Below, piece after piece: positions 1 to 9,904 of a DNA stretch of 64,000 nucleotides (within the stretch, counting starts at the first letter, position 1; each line of letters opens with the position of its first letter). This DNA comes from Pasteurella testudinis DSM 23072. GTDB taxonomy: Bacteria > Pseudomonadota > Gammaproteobacteria > Enterobacterales > Pasteurellaceae. The notes under the pieces are model-generated. The model was not told the DNA's origin. It was given only the letters and a program-made list of their open reading frames with translations, and did no database searches. A program made the translations under genes and the position numbers. Location of the stretch: positions 1 to 64,000 of the forward strand of contig NZ_FWWV01000003.1 of assembly GCF_900176075.1 (NCBI RefSeq), read 5' to 3'.

Positions 1-243
1 GGTCTAGTGTCAATCGGTTTTGATTGGCGTATTCAATGGCGTTGAGCTTGTCTTGCAATGTATATTTTTGCGTAATATGCAACACGGCCAGACCATTTAA
101 GCCGGAATGCCTGTATTGTAAAACCCATCGGCGGATACAGCTTTCCGGTGTTTGAAAAACGCGTGATGTGTTACTGATAGATTGGGGCTGTTGAAGGTAA
201 TATTCAACGACGTGTTGTTTAAATGCTTGGGTATATTTAGTCA
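1..243 (-). CDS. IS3/IS150-family transposase OrfA (N-terminal part)
   Basis: The frame opens at the ATG at 243 (reading MTKYTQAFKQHVVEYYLQQP) and runs off the window edge with no stop. The 81 visible residues contain a helix-turn-helix region (around residues 15-50, with VFQTPESCIRRWVLQY) followed by the start of a second one. This matches the InsJ/OrfA protein of IS150-like elements, which binds the IS ends and is normally joined to the OrfB integrase by programmed frameshifting. No catalytic DDE residues are expected in this part. Function is assigned from family resemblance and from the adjacent terminal inverted repeat. Confidence 0.7.
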
Positions 244-300
244 TAAAAATCTGCACCTTAGTTCGTTGGTTTTGGAGTCCAACTTTTGGGGTGCAGATCA
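1..300 (-). mobile_element. End of an IS3-family (IS150-like) insertion sequence
   Basis: The window opens inside an insertion sequence. Its outer end is at about 300, where the minus strand begins TGATCTGCACCCCAAAAGTT. This TG...-type terminus with a TGCACCCC core is typical of the IS150 group of the IS3 family. The first transposase reading frame (1-243, minus) starts 57 bases inside the end, as expected for orfA. The element sits 38 bases downstream of the dapB stop codon, and a DNA-uptake signal lies just outside it (309-317). The second transposase frame and the other end are outside the window, so I cannot say whether the copy is intact. Confidence 0.75.
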
Positions 301-337
301 TAGCGGAAAACCGCACTTTGACTATGTTGTACTGGAA

Positions 338-1174
<837 letters not shown>

Positions 1175-1191
1175 TTATGCTGTTGATTTAA

Positions 1192-2280
1192 TTACTTGAT
1201 TCTGACATGAACCGTGATTTCTTCACGATCATGATATAAATGTTTGGCTTGCATTTCAAACCCCAAACCCTGTTTGTTTAAATCGTCACTCAGTTTTTGC
1301 AGGCATAACCGCACTTCCTGATACCGTTTTTTCATCGGTAATTTCAGGTTGAAAATCATCTCGCGACACCAACCGTTGACCAGCCATTTACTCATCAGCG
1401 CGGTGATCCGCATCGGTTGTTCCACCATATCGCACACCAGCCAGTCAATCTTGGTGCGCTTCGGCGGTTGGAATTTAAAACCGTCTTCCGGACAGTGATC
1501 AACCCGTCCGCTATCCATCAGCGACGGCGCAATTTTGCCGTGATCGACCGCATAAACAAACATACCGCGCTTGACTAACTGATAGATCCAACCGCCGGGA
1601 CACGCGCCCAAATCGGCAGCCTTCATCTGATCGTTCATGCGTTGCTTTTCTTCTTTTTCACTGAGAAAGGTCAAAATCGCCTCTTCCAGTTTTAGGGTTG
1701 AACGGCTCGGTGCGTCGTTTGGGAATTTCAGGCGCGGAATGCCCATAAAGTGCGGTGCATGGTTGTTATTGTAGGAATAACCGACATAGCAGCTGTCGTT
1801 GCTGATAAATAAAATATGCAAGGTCACGCCGCTGCCGTAAATTTCACGGTAGTTCAAAAAACCGCACTTTTTCAGCTGTTGGCGCAATGGCACGGTGAAT
1901 TTGCGGCAAAAAGTGGACAGCGATTTGGCTTCGTTGGTGTCGGCGGTTTCAACCCAAAGTTCGGTGCTCTGCTTGAAATCCACCGTACTGTTGTTTTGTT
2001 GGTATTTCGCCACAATCGGACTGATACGGTCATCGAGCGGCAAATCGCTTAACAAATCGGAAACCACCATCAGTTGACGGGCAAAGATCAGTTGGCTGAA
2101 CCGAATCTCTTTTGCCAAACGGTCGGCTTCGTCTGCTTGGTAACACTCAAAAATCACATAGCCGCTGTTTTCCTGCACGCGCGCAAAACCGTACACGCCT
2201 AAATCCGCCGCTTTTTCCGTGATTTCCGCCGCCAACTCTTTTTCAAAGCCGATACGGCAATATAACGCTAATTTATTCAA
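1192..2280 (-). CDS. rlmM: 23S rRNA 2'-O-ribose methyltransferase RlmM
   Basis: A 362-residue SAM-dependent enzyme that methylates C2498 of 23S rRNA (E. coli RlmM/YgdE, 366 residues). The N-terminal THUMP-like half is followed by a Rossmann methyltransferase domain. Its SAM motif DLGACPGGWIYQLVKRG is near residue 225, and the conserved segments VCDMVEQP and NLKLPMKKRY follow. The C-terminal LYHDREEITVHVR also matches the family. The gene starts 4 bases after the ygdD stop, and this ygdD-rlmM pairing downstream of gcvA is the E. coli arrangement. Confidence 0.95.
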   Translation of the reverse strand: MNKLALYCRIGFEKELAAEITEKAADLGVYGFARVQENSGYVIFECYQADEADRLAKEIRFSQLIFARQLMVVSDLLSDLPLDDRISPIVAKYQQNNSTVDFKQSTELWVETADTNEAKSLSTFCRKFTVPLRQQLKKCGFLNYREIYGSGVTLHILFISNDSCYVGYSYNNNHAPHFMGIPRLKFPNDAPSRSTLKLEEAILTFLSEKEEKQRMNDQMKAADLGACPGGWIYQLVKRGMFVYAVDHGKIAPSLMDSGRVDHCPEDGFKFQPPKRTKIDWLVCDMVEQPMRITALMSKWLVNGWCREMIFNLKLPMKKRYQEVRLCLQKLSDDLNKQGLGFEMQAKHLYHDREEITVHVRIK

Positions 2281-2284
2281 AATA

Positions 2285-2695
2285 TTAATCTCTTGCTTTT
2301 AAGCTGCCGGCAATGCTGATAAAGGTCAGCGCGCCCCAGCCGATTAAGAACGCCATGCCGCCGATCGGTGTGATCCACACCAACGTTTTGACGCCGGTTA
2401 ACGCCAAGCCGTATAAACTGAAAGAAAAACAGAGAATACCGATCGCCCAACTGTAGCCGATCCAGTTTAATGCGCGGTTGCGGCACGCCGGTGCGGGTTG
2501 ATTGCGGGTAGCGCTGGCAAACAAGCCCAATGCCAGTAACGCCAGCGTGTGAAAAACCTGATATTTTAGCCCTTTATCAATCCAGTCCAATTGTAAAAAC
2601 GTCAAGTGCGGTTCTAAACCGTGCGCCGCAAAAGCGCCGAACGCCACGCAGAAAAAGCCGCTAATCGCAGCGAAGATCAAAAAACGGTTGCCCAT
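2285..2695 (-). CDS. ygdD: DUF423 membrane protein YgdD
   Basis: A 136-residue small inner-membrane protein of the DUF423 family, function unknown. It starts MGNRFLIFAAISGFFCVAFG with the family's AAHGL motif right after, and has about four hydrophobic segments: residues 5-25, around 45-62, about 80-100 and 105-125. It lies between gcvA (18 bases upstream) and rlmM (4 bases downstream), the same order as in E. coli, so the three genes probably form one transcript. The sequence gives no clue to a biochemical role. Confidence 0.88.
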   Translation of the reverse strand: MGNRFLIFAAISGFFCVAFGAFAAHGLEPHLTFLQLDWIDKGLKYQVFHTLALLALGLFASATRNQPAPACRNRALNWIGYSWAIGILCFSFSLYGLALTGVKTLVWITPIGGMAFLIGWGALTFISIAGSLKARD

Positions 2696-2713
2696 AAGGA
2701 TTCCTTAAATAAG

Positions 2714-3601
2714 TCAATGGTGTCGTTGGATATGCTCGATAATCCAATTGATAAAGGAGACGGTTTGCATTTTATCCGAATAATTGGGGTGATACACCAC
2801 ATAAAATGACTTTGGATCGGTCACATCGGTAGAAAACACCTCTTGCAGAGAACCGTCGCTGATATATTGTTGTGCCAGAATTTTATTCGCCAGCACCACG
2901 CCCTGCCCGTGCAGCGCCGCCTGCAACGCCATAAAGGTATGGCTGAACACCGCCCCGTGCTGAATATTCAGCTTGTCCAATTGCAAATGCGCCGCCATAC
3001 GCTGCCAATTTTCCCTCGTATGAATATGCAACAAATTATGCTGCGCCAAATCCGCCAATTGATTCAGCGGTTTTTGGCGCAACAATTTCGGCGAAGCAAA
3101 AATCGACAAGCGTCCTTCGAGCAAACGCTGGCTCTTCAGCCCTTTCCAATCGCCTTTGCCGTAGAAAATCGCCACGTCCGCATCAGCCAGAATATCGCTT
3201 TCGTCATAATCGAAACCGTGGATATTCACCTCGATTTGCGGATAAAGCCGGTTAAATTCGCTTAACTGCGGCACCAACCACGCCAAACCGAAAGTTTGCG
3301 GCACTTTGATGGTCAATTCCAGATCGTGCTGATGGCTACGCAATTGATCGGTGACCTCCGCCAAGCGGCGTAAAATCACTTTAATTTCATGGAAATAGGC
3401 ACAGCCCTGTTCGGTCAAATCCAAAGCACGGTTTTTACGGATAAAAAGTGCGGTGCCCAAAAACGCTTCCAACAGCTTGATCTGATGGCTGACGGCAGCT
3501 TGCGTGACAAACAATTCGTCGGCTGCCTTGGTGAAACTTAAATGACGTGCCGCCGATTCAAAGGCTTTCAGGGCATTTAACGGAGGTAAACGCTTGTGCA
3601 T
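2714..3601 (-). CDS. gcvA: LysR-type glycine cleavage regulator GcvA
   Basis: A 295-residue LysR-family transcription factor. The N-terminal winged helix-turn-helix (about residues 5-65, with FTKAADELFVTQAAVSHQIK as recognition region) is followed by a periplasmic-binding-like effector domain. The start MHKRLPPLNALKAFE is characteristic of GcvA, which in E. coli activates the glycine-cleavage operon and the divergent sRNA gene gcvB. Here too a gcvB-like gene lies divergently, with its predicted start about 105 bases away. That arrangement and the ygdD-rlmM neighbours support GcvA over another LysR protein. Confidence 0.92.
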   Translation of the reverse strand: MHKRLPPLNALKAFESAARHLSFTKAADELFVTQAAVSHQIKLLEAFLGTALFIRKNRALDLTEQGCAYFHEIKVILRRLAEVTDQLRSHQHDLELTIKVPQTFGLAWLVPQLSEFNRLYPQIEVNIHGFDYDESDILADADVAIFYGKGDWKGLKSQRLLEGRLSIFASPKLLRQKPLNQLADLAQHNLLHIHTRENWQRMAAHLQLDKLNIQHGAVFSHTFMALQAALHGQGVVLANKILAQQYISDGSLQEVFSTDVTDPKSFYVVYHPNYSDKMQTVSFINWIIEHIQRHH

Positions 3602-3671
3602 GACATATCCTGTCCTGTCGTAAACAAAAATCGCATAACTTTTATTTATGCGAACGATAAAAAAATATAAA

Positions 3672-3700
3672 TTGTTACTCGTGCCGGCAAAACCTAAAAT
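3672..3700 (+). promoter_or_regulatory. Sigma-70 promoter of gcvB
   Basis: A -35 hexamer TTGTTA (3672-3677) and a -10 hexamer TAAAAT (3695-3700) are separated by exactly 17 bases. They point away from gcvA and toward the GU-rich gcvB sequence. The transcription start would fall near 3707. GcvA is expected to bind just upstream, but I could not delimit its site. Confidence 0.6.
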
Positions 3701-3706
3701 GACTAC

Positions 3707-3860
3707 ATTGCTTAAACAATATGGTGTTTTTTAACCCGTTGTTTTTAAGTATGATGTTGTGTTTTATCTAGTTTACTAGATTTGAGTTTACTGGTTAACT
3801 TCCTGTATTTTTTAAAACCCGTTTGGTTTACCGGCCACCCAATCCTTGGGTGGCTTTTTT
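3707..3860 (+). ncRNA. gcvB: GcvB small regulatory RNA
   Basis: No protein-coding frame fits the 360 bases between gcvA and the next gene. The region carries hallmarks of GcvB, the Hfq-dependent sRNA that represses amino-acid and peptide transporter mRNAs. There is a G/U-rich single-stranded stretch (ATGATGTTGTGTTTTATC, 3751-3768) matching the R1 seed region. A downstream ACTTCCTGTA (3799-3808) matches the conserved R3-region block CACTTCCTGTA of E. coli GcvB. A strong terminator hairpin ends the gene at 3834-3860. Divergence from gcvA is the known arrangement. The 5' end is inferred from the promoter, and the length of about 154 nt is somewhat shorter than the E. coli RNA. Confidence 0.85.
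3834..3860 (+). terminator. Rho-independent terminator of gcvB
   Basis: A 9-bp stem GCCACCCAA / TTGGGTGGC with a 3-base loop is followed by a run of six T residues (3855-3860). Confidence 0.9.
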
Positions 3861-3961
3861 ATGCCGCTTATTCTAACATAAACCACCCTGTTTTCGCCTA
3901 TCTTACAGTCGCTTGTTATGTTAAATTTTATCTAATCCATTTTGGCACGGGAAATTAATCT

Positions 3962-4390
3962 ATGAATTCGGCAAATCAATGTCAATCTCTTATTTGGCAA
4001 TTAAAAAATCTGACATTAAACATCAATAAATCCCTTGATCAGCTGTTGCAACAAGAAGGATTGACCCTGTCGCAGGCGCGCGTATTGTTATTGCTCTTCA
4101 ACGAAAACGGGCAAAGCCAAAGCAACCTGATGAAACAGCTACAAATTGAATCCTCATCGATGACCAAAGTGATTGATTTGCTGGAGCGGAAAAATTTTAT
4201 CGTGCGCAAAGACAACCACCGTGACGCGCGGCGTAAACATATTTTCCTGACCAAACAGGGACAACATAAAGAAGCCGCCATCACCCAATTATTACAACAA
4301 TTTGAAAACGAACTGCTAAACGGGTTGTCAGTGGCGGAGACGGCACAACTGCGCCGTTTGTTACAAAAAATGCAGCCTGACAACAATTAA
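3962..4390 (+). CDS. MarR-family transcriptional regulator
   Basis: A 142-residue winged-helix protein. Residues about 35-100 hold the MarR fold: the DNA-recognition helix around SSSMTKVIDLLERKNFI, then the wing with the typical D-x-R turn (DNHRDARRKHIFLT). It is preceded by long helices that would form the dimer. It acts in the cytoplasm as a dimeric, usually ligand-sensitive repressor. It stands between gcvB and ilvE, 79 bases before ilvE, with no adjacent efflux or catabolic gene, so its ligand and targets cannot be inferred. It is not close enough to MarR, SlyA or EmrR to name. Confidence 0.8.
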   Translation: MNSANQCQSLIWQLKNLTLNINKSLDQLLQQEGLTLSQARVLLLLFNENGQSQSNLMKQLQIESSSMTKVIDLLERKNFIVRKDNHRDARRKHIFLTKQGQHKEAAITQLLQQFENELLNGLSVAETAQLRRLLQKMQPDNN

Positions 4391-4469
4391 TGATTGATTT
4401 GGGGTAAAAATAGGATAAAAATGTCAGACATTCCGTTTGAATCAAATAAAAAAAGAGTAAGGAAAAATA

Positions 4470-5489
4470 ATGAGTGAAGTTTCATTAGACTGGGAAAATT
4501 TAGGCTTCGGCTATATCAAAACCGATTTTCGTTATATTGCGCACTGGAAAGACGGCAAATGGGACGGCGGCAAGCTGACCACCGATAACGTGTTGCATAT
4601 CAGCGAAGGCTCAACCGCACTTCACTACGGGCAGCAATGTTTTGAAGGCTTAAAAGCCTATCGTTGTAAAGACGGCAGCATTAATCTGTTCCGCCCCGAT
4701 GAAAACGCCAAACGTATGCAACGCAGCTGCCAACGCTTGTTAATGCCGGAAGTGCCGGTCGAGATGTTCGTCGATGCCTGTAAACAAGTGGTTAAAACCA
4801 ATGAAAAATTCGTCGGCCCTTACGGCAGCGGCGCAACGCTGTATTTGCGCCCGTTCCTGATCGGGGTCGGTGATAACGTCGGTGTACACGCCGCACCGGA
4901 ATACATTTTCTCGATTTTTTGCTGCCCGGTCGGTGCTTATTTCAAAGGCGGCATGAAACCGACCAATTTTATCATTTCCGAATACGATCGCGCCGCGCCG
5001 CAAGGCACCGGTGCCGCCAAAGTCGGCGGTAACTATGCCGCCAGCCTGCTACCGGGCAAAGAGGCCAAAGCGCGCAATTTCGGCGATTGTATCTATCTTG
5101 ATCCGAAAACCCATACCAAAATCGAAGAAGTCGGTTCAGCCAATTTCTTCGGCATCACCAAAGACAATCAATTCGTTACGCCGCTCTCGCCGTCGATTTT
5201 GCCAAGTATCACCAAATATTCCCTGCTCTATCTGGCAGAACAGCGTTTAGGTTTGAAAGCAATCGAGGGTGATGTCTATATCGACAAACTGGACGAGTTC
5301 GTTGAAGCCGGTGCTTGCGGTACGGCGGCGGTGATCACGCCGATCGGCGGCATTCAAAACGGCGATGATTTCCATGTGTTTTATTCGGAAACCGAGGTCG
5401 GCCCGGTCACGCAAAAACTCTACGCTGAGTTGACCGGTATTCAATTCGGCGATGTCGCAGCGCCTGAAGGCTGGATTGTGAAGGTTTAA
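4470..5489 (+). CDS. ilvE: Branched-chain amino acid aminotransferase
   Basis: A 339-residue PLP-dependent (fold-type IV) transaminase. It interconverts leucine, isoleucine or valine with their 2-oxo acids, the last step of branched-chain amino acid synthesis. The PLP-lysine motif [10 protein letters not shown] places the Schiff-base lysine at about residue 184. The conserved [16 protein letters not shown] is near residue 50 and EVGSANFF in the second half. It is the longer eukaryote/Firmicute-like type of BCAT, also found in Haemophilus, rather than the 309-residue E. coli type. The ribosome-binding site AGTAAGGAAA lies upstream. It is monocistronic, ended by an uptake-signal hairpin terminator. 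Confidence 0.93.
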   Translation: MSEVSLDWENLGFGYIKTDFRYIAHWKDGKWDGGKLTTDNVLHISEGSTALHYGQQCFEGLKAYRCKDGSINLFRPDENAKRMQRSCQRLLMPEVPVEMFVDACKQVVKTNEKFVGPYGSGATLYLRPFLIGVGDNVGVHAAPEYIFSIFCCPVGAYFKGGMKPTNFIISEYDRAAPQGTGAAKVGGNYAASLLPGKEAKARNFGDCIYLDPKTHTKIEEVGSANFFGITKDNQFVTPLSPSILPSITKYSLLYLAEQRLGLKAIEGDVYIDKLDEFVEAGACGTAAVITPIGGIQNGDDFHVFYSETEVGPVTQKLYAELTGIQFGDVAAPEGWIVKV

Positions 5490-5514
5490 TCCGCTTAGCT
5501 ATCGTTCAACCAAT

Positions 5515-5551
5515 ACCGCACTTGGCAATCTATCGCTAAGTGCGGTTTTTT
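5515..5551 (+). terminator. ilvE terminator built from an inverted pair of uptake signals
   Basis: ACCGCACTT (5515-5523) pairs with AAGTGCGGT (5538-5546), giving a 9-bp stem with a 14-base loop, followed directly by TTTTT. This is the classical Pasteurellaceae use of an inverted uptake-signal pair as a Rho-independent terminator. The remaining ilvE-ppc spacer (5552-5829) is AT-rich and holds no gene. Confidence 0.85.
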
Positions 5552-5770
5552 GATCGTTCCCATATTGAATATATTTTTAATTAAAAATTAAACCTCTTAT
5601 GACTAATATTTATCACACTAAAAACACTTATTTGTTTCAAAGATGTTTAAGAAGATAGCGATTTTCTCACACCATTCGCAGTAAGTTTTATTGATTGTTA
5701 AAAAATTTGCAATATTTGGCAAGAAATACCAAATTGGAGTTAATTTCGATTGACCAGCTTTCCTGTTTTT

Positions 5771-5786
5771 TGTTATATCTATCACA
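5771..5786 (+). promoter_or_regulatory. Candidate CRP site upstream of ppc
   Basis: TGTTATATCTATCACA matches the CRP consensus TGTGA-N6-TCACA at nine of ten defined positions and lies 44 bases before the ppc ATG. AT-rich spacers produce such matches easily, so this is only a candidate. Confidence 0.3.
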
Positions 5787-5829
5787 GATTTTAAATTTTC
5801 AAATTGACTTTCTGACTAAGGAATAAACT

Positions 5830-8472
5830 ATGATTCAGCAATACAGCGAAATGCGTAACAACATCAGTATGCTAGGCCGTTTCTTGGGGGAAACCATCAG
5901 CGATGCGCAAGGCAGCGATATTCTTGATTTAATCGAAAATATTCGCGTGCTGTCGCGCAACTCTCGTGCCGGCAACGACAAAGCACGACAAGAACTGCTC
6001 GATACCCTCGCCACCATTTCCAACGATAACATTATTCCGGTGGCGCGCGCTTTCAGCCATTTTCTGAATCTGACCAATATTGCCGAGCAGTACCAAACCA
6101 TCTCGCGCCACCATGATGACGCAGATTCCAGCCAGCGCTCGATTGGCAGCCTGTTCAGTAAACTCAAACAGCACGGTATCAAACAAGAACAAGTGTTAAG
6201 TGCGGTCGATAATCTCTTGATCGAGCTGGTTTTGACCGCGCACCCGACCGAAGTCACCCGCCGCTCCTTAACCCATAAACATGTTGAAATCAATAAATGT
6301 TTGAGCAAATTGGAACACTCCGATCTAACCGTGAAAGAACGCACCGCAATCGAGCGCCGTTTGCTGCAACTGATCGCCGAAGCCTGGCACACCAATGAGA
6401 TCCGCACCCAACGCCCGACCCCGTTTGAAGAGGCGAAATGGGGCTATTCGGTGATCGAAAACAGCCTGTGGAAAGCCGTACCGATGTTCTTGCGCCAACT
6501 GAACGACAGCAGTCGCGAGCACCTGAATTTCACCCTGCCGGTGGATTTTACACCGGTCAAATTCTCTTCCTGGATGGGCGGCGACCGTGACGGCAATCCG
6601 TTTGTCACCAGTGTGGTTACGCGCAATGTGTTAAATTTAGCGCGCGCTAAAGCTGCCGAGTTGTTTTTGGAAGACATCAAATTGCTGTCCGACGAACTTT
6701 CAATGGTCGAAGCCACCGATGAATTCAAAGCCAAATACGGTGAACACCAAGAGCCGTACCGCTATATTGTCAAGGATCTGCGCGCCAAATTAAAACTGAC
6801 CCAAAATCACTACAATGATTTATTGGCAGACAGACAACCAAGAACCACAACCGAACAAATCATCACCAAAAACGAACAACTGTGGCAACCGCTCTTTGAC
6901 TGTTACACCTCACTTTCCCAGTGCGGTATGCGTATTATCGCCAACGGCTTATTGCTGGATACGTTGCGCCGTATCCGCTGCTTTGGCGTGACCCTGTCAC
7001 AGTTAGACATTCGCCAAGAAAGTACCCGCCACGCGATGGCGATTGCCGAAGTGACCCGTTATATCGGCTTAGGCGACTATGCGCAATGGAATGAAGCGGA
7101 CAAACAAGCCTTTTTGATCCGCGAACTGAACTCACGCCGGCCGTTGATTCCGATTGAGTGGTCGCCTAGCGAAGAAACCAAAGAGATTTTAGATACCTGT
7201 AAAGTGGTTGCCGAGCAAAACGAAGGGGTGATTTCCGCTTATGTGATCTCAATGGCAAAATCCGCTTCCGATGTGCTGGCGGTACATTTATTGCTGAAAG
7301 AAGCCGGCTGTACTAAGAATATTCCGGTCGTGCCGCTGTTTGAAACGCTGGAAGATTTGGATAATTCCGAAGCGGTGATGGAAGAGCTGTTTAACGTCGG
7401 TTGGTATCGTGGCTTTATCAAAAACAAACAAATGGTGATGATCGGCTACTCCGATTCCGCCAAAGACGCCGGTATGATGGCGGCTTCATGGGCGCAATAC
7501 CGCGCGCAAGAAGCATTGGTCAATCTGTGTGAAAAACTGCATATCGAACTGACGTTGTTCCATGGTCGCGGCGGTACAATCGGACGTGGCGGCGCACCGG
7601 CGCACGCGGCGTTATTGTCACAACCGCCAAAATCGCTGAAAAACGGTTTGCGCGTGACCGAACAGGGTGAGATGATCCGCTTTAAACTCGGCTTGCCGCA
7701 AGTGGCGGTCAACAGTTTGGAACTGTACGCCAGTGCGATTCTGGAAGCCAATCTGCTGCCGCCGCCGGAACCAAAACAGGAATGGCGCGGTATCATGGAC
7801 GAGCTGTCACACATTTCTTGCGATATTTATCGCGGAATCGTGCGCGAACAAGCGGATTTCGTCCCCTATTTCCGCTCTGCCACACCGGAACAAGAACTGT
7901 CTCGCCTGCCGTTAGGTTCTCGTCCGGCGAAACGTAATCCGAAAGGCGGCGTAGAAAGCCTGCGTGCGATTCCATGGATTTTTGCCTGGATGCAAAACCG
8001 TTTGATGTTGCCGGCATGGTTGGGCGCAGGCGCGTCGATTCAAACCTTGCTGAATAACGGCAAAAGTGCGGTTGTAGAAGATATGTGCCAACGCTGGCCG
8101 TTCTTCTCTACCCGTATCGGTATGTTGGAAATGGTGTTCAGCAAAACCGACTTGTGGCTGGCGGAATATTACGATCAACGTTTGGTTGAACCGAGTTTAT
8201 GGAAACTGGGTGAAGACTTGCGCCGACAACTGCAAGCCGATGTCAAAACCCTGCTTGAGTTATCACACAAAGATCAACTGATGGACGATCTGCCTTGGGT
8301 TGCGCAATCCATCGCGTTGCGTAACGTGTACACCGATCCGCTGAACCTGTTGCAAGTCGAACTACTGCAACGCCTACGCCAGCAGGCGGAGGAACAGCAA
8401 GACTCGCAATTAAACCAAGCCTTGATGATCACCATCACCGGTATCGCCGCCGGTATGCGTAACACCGGTTAG
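5830..8472 (+). CDS. ppc: Phosphoenolpyruvate carboxylase
   Basis: An 880-residue cytoplasmic enzyme (E. coli 883) that carboxylates PEP to oxaloacetate. This is the main anaplerotic step and, in Pasteurellaceae, the entry to the reductive branch leading to succinate. Conserved elements are present: the catalytic histidine in [13 protein letters not shown] (His138), the bicarbonate/PEP region [15 protein letters not shown] near residue 252, the [10 protein letters not shown] segment near 537 and the glycine-rich loop [12 protein letters not shown] at 577-588. The C-terminus ends in the family's MRNTG. It is monocistronic, with a preceding AT-rich spacer and a following hairpin terminator. Confidence 0.97.
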   Translation: MIQQYSEMRNNISMLGRFLGETISDAQGSDILDLIENIRVLSRNSRAGNDKARQELLDTLATISNDNIIPVARAFSHFLNLTNIAEQYQTISRHHDDADSSQRSIGSLFSKLKQHGIKQEQVLSAVDNLLIELVLTAHPTEVTRRSLTHKHVEINKCLSKLEHSDLTVKERTAIERRLLQLIAEAWHTNEIRTQRPTPFEEAKWGYSVIENSLWKAVPMFLRQLNDSSREHLNFTLPVDFTPVKFSSWMGGDRDGNPFVTSVVTRNVLNLARAKAAELFLEDIKLLSDELSMVEATDEFKAKYGEHQEPYRYIVKDLRAKLKLTQNHYNDLLADRQPRTTTEQIITKNEQLWQPLFDCYTSLSQCGMRIIANGLLLDTLRRIRCFGVTLSQLDIRQESTRHAMAIAEVTRYIGLGDYAQWNEADKQAFLIRELNSRRPLIPIEWSPSEETKEILDTCKVVAEQNEGVISAYVISMAKSASDVLAVHLLLKEAGCTKNIPVVPLFETLEDLDNSEAVMEELFNVGWYRGFIKNKQMVMIGYSDSAKDAGMMAASWAQYRAQEALVNLCEKLHIELTLFHGRGGTIGRGGAPAHAALLSQPPKSLKNGLRVTEQGEMIRFKLGLPQVAVNSLELYASAILEANLLPPPEPKQEWRGIMDELSHISCDIYRGIVREQADFVPYFRSATPEQELSRLPLGSRPAKRNPKGGVESLRAIPWIFAWMQNRLMLPAWLGAGASIQTLLNNGKSAVVEDMCQRWPFFSTRIGMLEMVFSKTDLWLAEYYDQRLVEPSLWKLGEDLRRQLQADVKTLLELSHKDQLMDDLPWVAQSIALRNVYTDPLNLLQVELLQRLRQQAEEQQDSQLNQALMITITGIAAGMRNTG

Positions 8473-8515
8473 GTTTGTCACTTAACCGCTGCCGGCATAG
8501 CCTGCCCTGACAAAT

Positions 8516-8551
8516 AGCCCTGTTGCAACAAATGGTATACAGGGCTGTTTT
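8516..8551 (+). terminator. ppc terminator
   Basis: An 8-bp stem AGCCCTGT (8516-8523) / ACAGGGCT (8539-8546) is followed by GTTTTC. A further inverted pair of uptake signals (8560-8568 and 8616-8624) lies just downstream, before the next gene. Confidence 0.7.
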
Positions 8552-8651
8552 CGGCTTAAAAGTGCGGTTTGCACCGCTAAAGCATTTGGTTTTGCATGCC
8601 GAAAAAGGTATGCTAACCGCACTTTAACTGTTTGTGAGAAAGGAACCCGAT

Positions 8652-8966
8652 ATGGTCAATAAACTCGATCCCGATAGCGCCATTGATATTGCTTACGATA
8701 TTTTTCTGGAAATGGCGGAAGAAAATCTCGATCCGGCGGATATTTTGTTGTTTAACCTGCAATTTGAAGAGCGCGGCGCGGTGGAGATGGTGGAAACGGC
8801 GGAGAATTGGGACGAAGAAATCGGCGTATTAATCGATCCGGACGCCTATGCCGAAGTGTGGGTCGGGTTGGTGAATGACAGTGACGAAATGGACGATGTG
8901 TTTGCCAAACTGTTGATTTCGCACGATCAGGAAAATCCTGAATATCACATTGTTTGGAAAGAATAG
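8652..8966 (+). CDS. DUF440 protein, HI1450-type putative double-stranded-DNA mimic
   Basis: A 104-residue, strongly acidic protein of the DUF440 family, related to H. influenzae HI1450 and E. coli YciU. HI1450 was proposed from its structure to mimic the charge of double-stranded DNA and so sequester a DNA-binding partner. The signature [20 protein letters not shown] is at the N-terminus and [19 protein letters not shown] in the middle. I place the start at the ATG at 8652, because AGAAAGGA lies 7 bases before it; the in-frame GTG 18 bases earlier lies ahead of that ribosome-binding site. The 3' end carries a 15-bp tandem triplication that runs through the stop codon. Confidence 0.85.
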   Translation: MVNKLDPDSAIDIAYDIFLEMAEENLDPADILLFNLQFEERGAVEMVETAENWDEEIGVLIDPDAYAEVWVGLVNDSDEMDDVFAKLLISHDQENPEYHIVWKE

Positions 8967-8996
8967 GTTTGGAAAGAATAGACTTGGAAGGAATGG
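8952..8996 (+). repeat. 15-bp tandem repeat, three copies, across a stop codon
   Basis: Copies at 8952-8966 and 8967-8981 are identical (GTTTGGAAAGAATAG). The third, at 8982-8996, differs at four positions. The unit length is a multiple of three and includes the stop codon, so the last codons V-W-K-E-stop are repeated in frame. Confidence 0.9.
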
Positions 8997-9015
8997 GTTA
9001 ATTCCGAAAGAGGAT

Positions 9016-9039
9016 AAAAACAGGACGGAAAACCGTCCT
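9016..9039 (-). terminator. bioD terminator
   Basis: A 7-bp stem AGGACGG / CCGTCCT (9022-9039) with a 4-base loop is followed, on the minus strand, by GTTTTTAT. It terminates bioD and may also act weakly on the convergent DUF440 gene. Confidence 0.65.
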
Positions 9040-9052
9040 TGCTTTATCGGAT

Positions 9053-9778
9053 TTACCGGATAGTCTGCAAATAGCTCAAACGGTCAATATTACTCATAAA
9101 ACCGGATAAATCCTGCTTTTCCGGATGATACAAATACGGAATCTGCCCCAATAACGGCGCTTCAATTTTACTGCTTAGCAACTCAATAATCGCAGTATAA
9201 TTATTCAATCCCGGGTTGATTCGATTGGCAACCCAACCGATCAACGGCACACCGCTCTTTTCAACCGCCTGCACGGTCAACAGCGCATGGTTGATACAGC
9301 CCTCTTTAATGCCGACCACCAACACTACCGGCATTTTATGCTCAGCAACCCAGTCGGAAAAATCCAAAGTGCGGTTAATCGGTGTCAACCAGCCGAATGT
9401 GCCTTCAACCAACACGGACTGATAATGGTTGGATAAGCGTTTTAAATCATGATTCAGCCGTTCGATCTTAATCACCTGCGGCTGTTCCAGAAACTCATTC
9501 AAGCCCGGTTCTTGTTCCAGCGGCATGGTATAACTGTTAATGTCTTGATATTGAAGCGGTTCGCCGCTACTTTCCAATAACGTCAAGACATCAATATTTT
9601 GCTGGCTTTGTTGCTCCGGCGCAGATTCCAAATAGGGATGATACCCACCATCACCGCAGGCGATCGGTTTGTAACCGACAATTTGGCAGCCTTGTTTGCG
9701 CAAAGCCTGAATAATGGCTCTGCTGGCGACGGTTTTACCGACGCCGGTATCGGTGCCGGTGACAAAAAAACAACTCAT
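9053..9778 (-). CDS. bioD: Dethiobiotin synthetase (BioD2/YnfK type)
   Basis: A 241-residue ATP-dependent carboxylase that closes the ureido ring of dethiobiotin, the penultimate step of biotin synthesis. The P-loop FFVTGTDTGVGKTVASR is at residues 4-20, and the second half carries VEGTFGWLTPI, corresponding to the family's VEGAGG loop. I choose the ATG at 9778 because GAGGGAAG lies 5 bases upstream and the protein then begins directly at the P-loop strand. It lies beside the Mlc-like gene, as E. coli ynfK (bioD2) lies beside mlc, which points to the BioD2 paralogue rather than the bio-operon BioD. No other biotin gene is in the window. Confidence 0.88.
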   Translation of the reverse strand: MSCFFVTGTDTGVGKTVASRAIIQALRKQGCQIVGYKPIACGDGGYHPYLESAPEQQSQQNIDVLTLLESSGEPLQYQDINSYTMPLEQEPGLNEFLEQPQVIKIERLNHDLKRLSNHYQSVLVEGTFGWLTPINRTLDFSDWVAEHKMPVVLVVGIKEGCINHALLTVQAVEKSGVPLIGWVANRINPGLNNYTAIIELLSSKIEAPLLGQIPYLYHPEKQDLSGFMSNIDRLSYLQTIR

Positions 9779-9904
9779 AATCTTCCCTCTACATATAAAC
9801 TGCACAATATGAAACTGTACAGGGAGGATTCTAAGTAAAAACGACAATCAATTTATTGAGCTAACACAAGTTTTTATCAATTAAACCAATAATTAGCAGA
9901 GATA

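Noticed and set aside
8560-8624. Uptake-signal pair as a second ppc terminator
   Set aside because: The loop is 47 bases and no T-run follows; the compact stem at 8516-8546 explains termination better. It is noted only as a pair of uptake signals.
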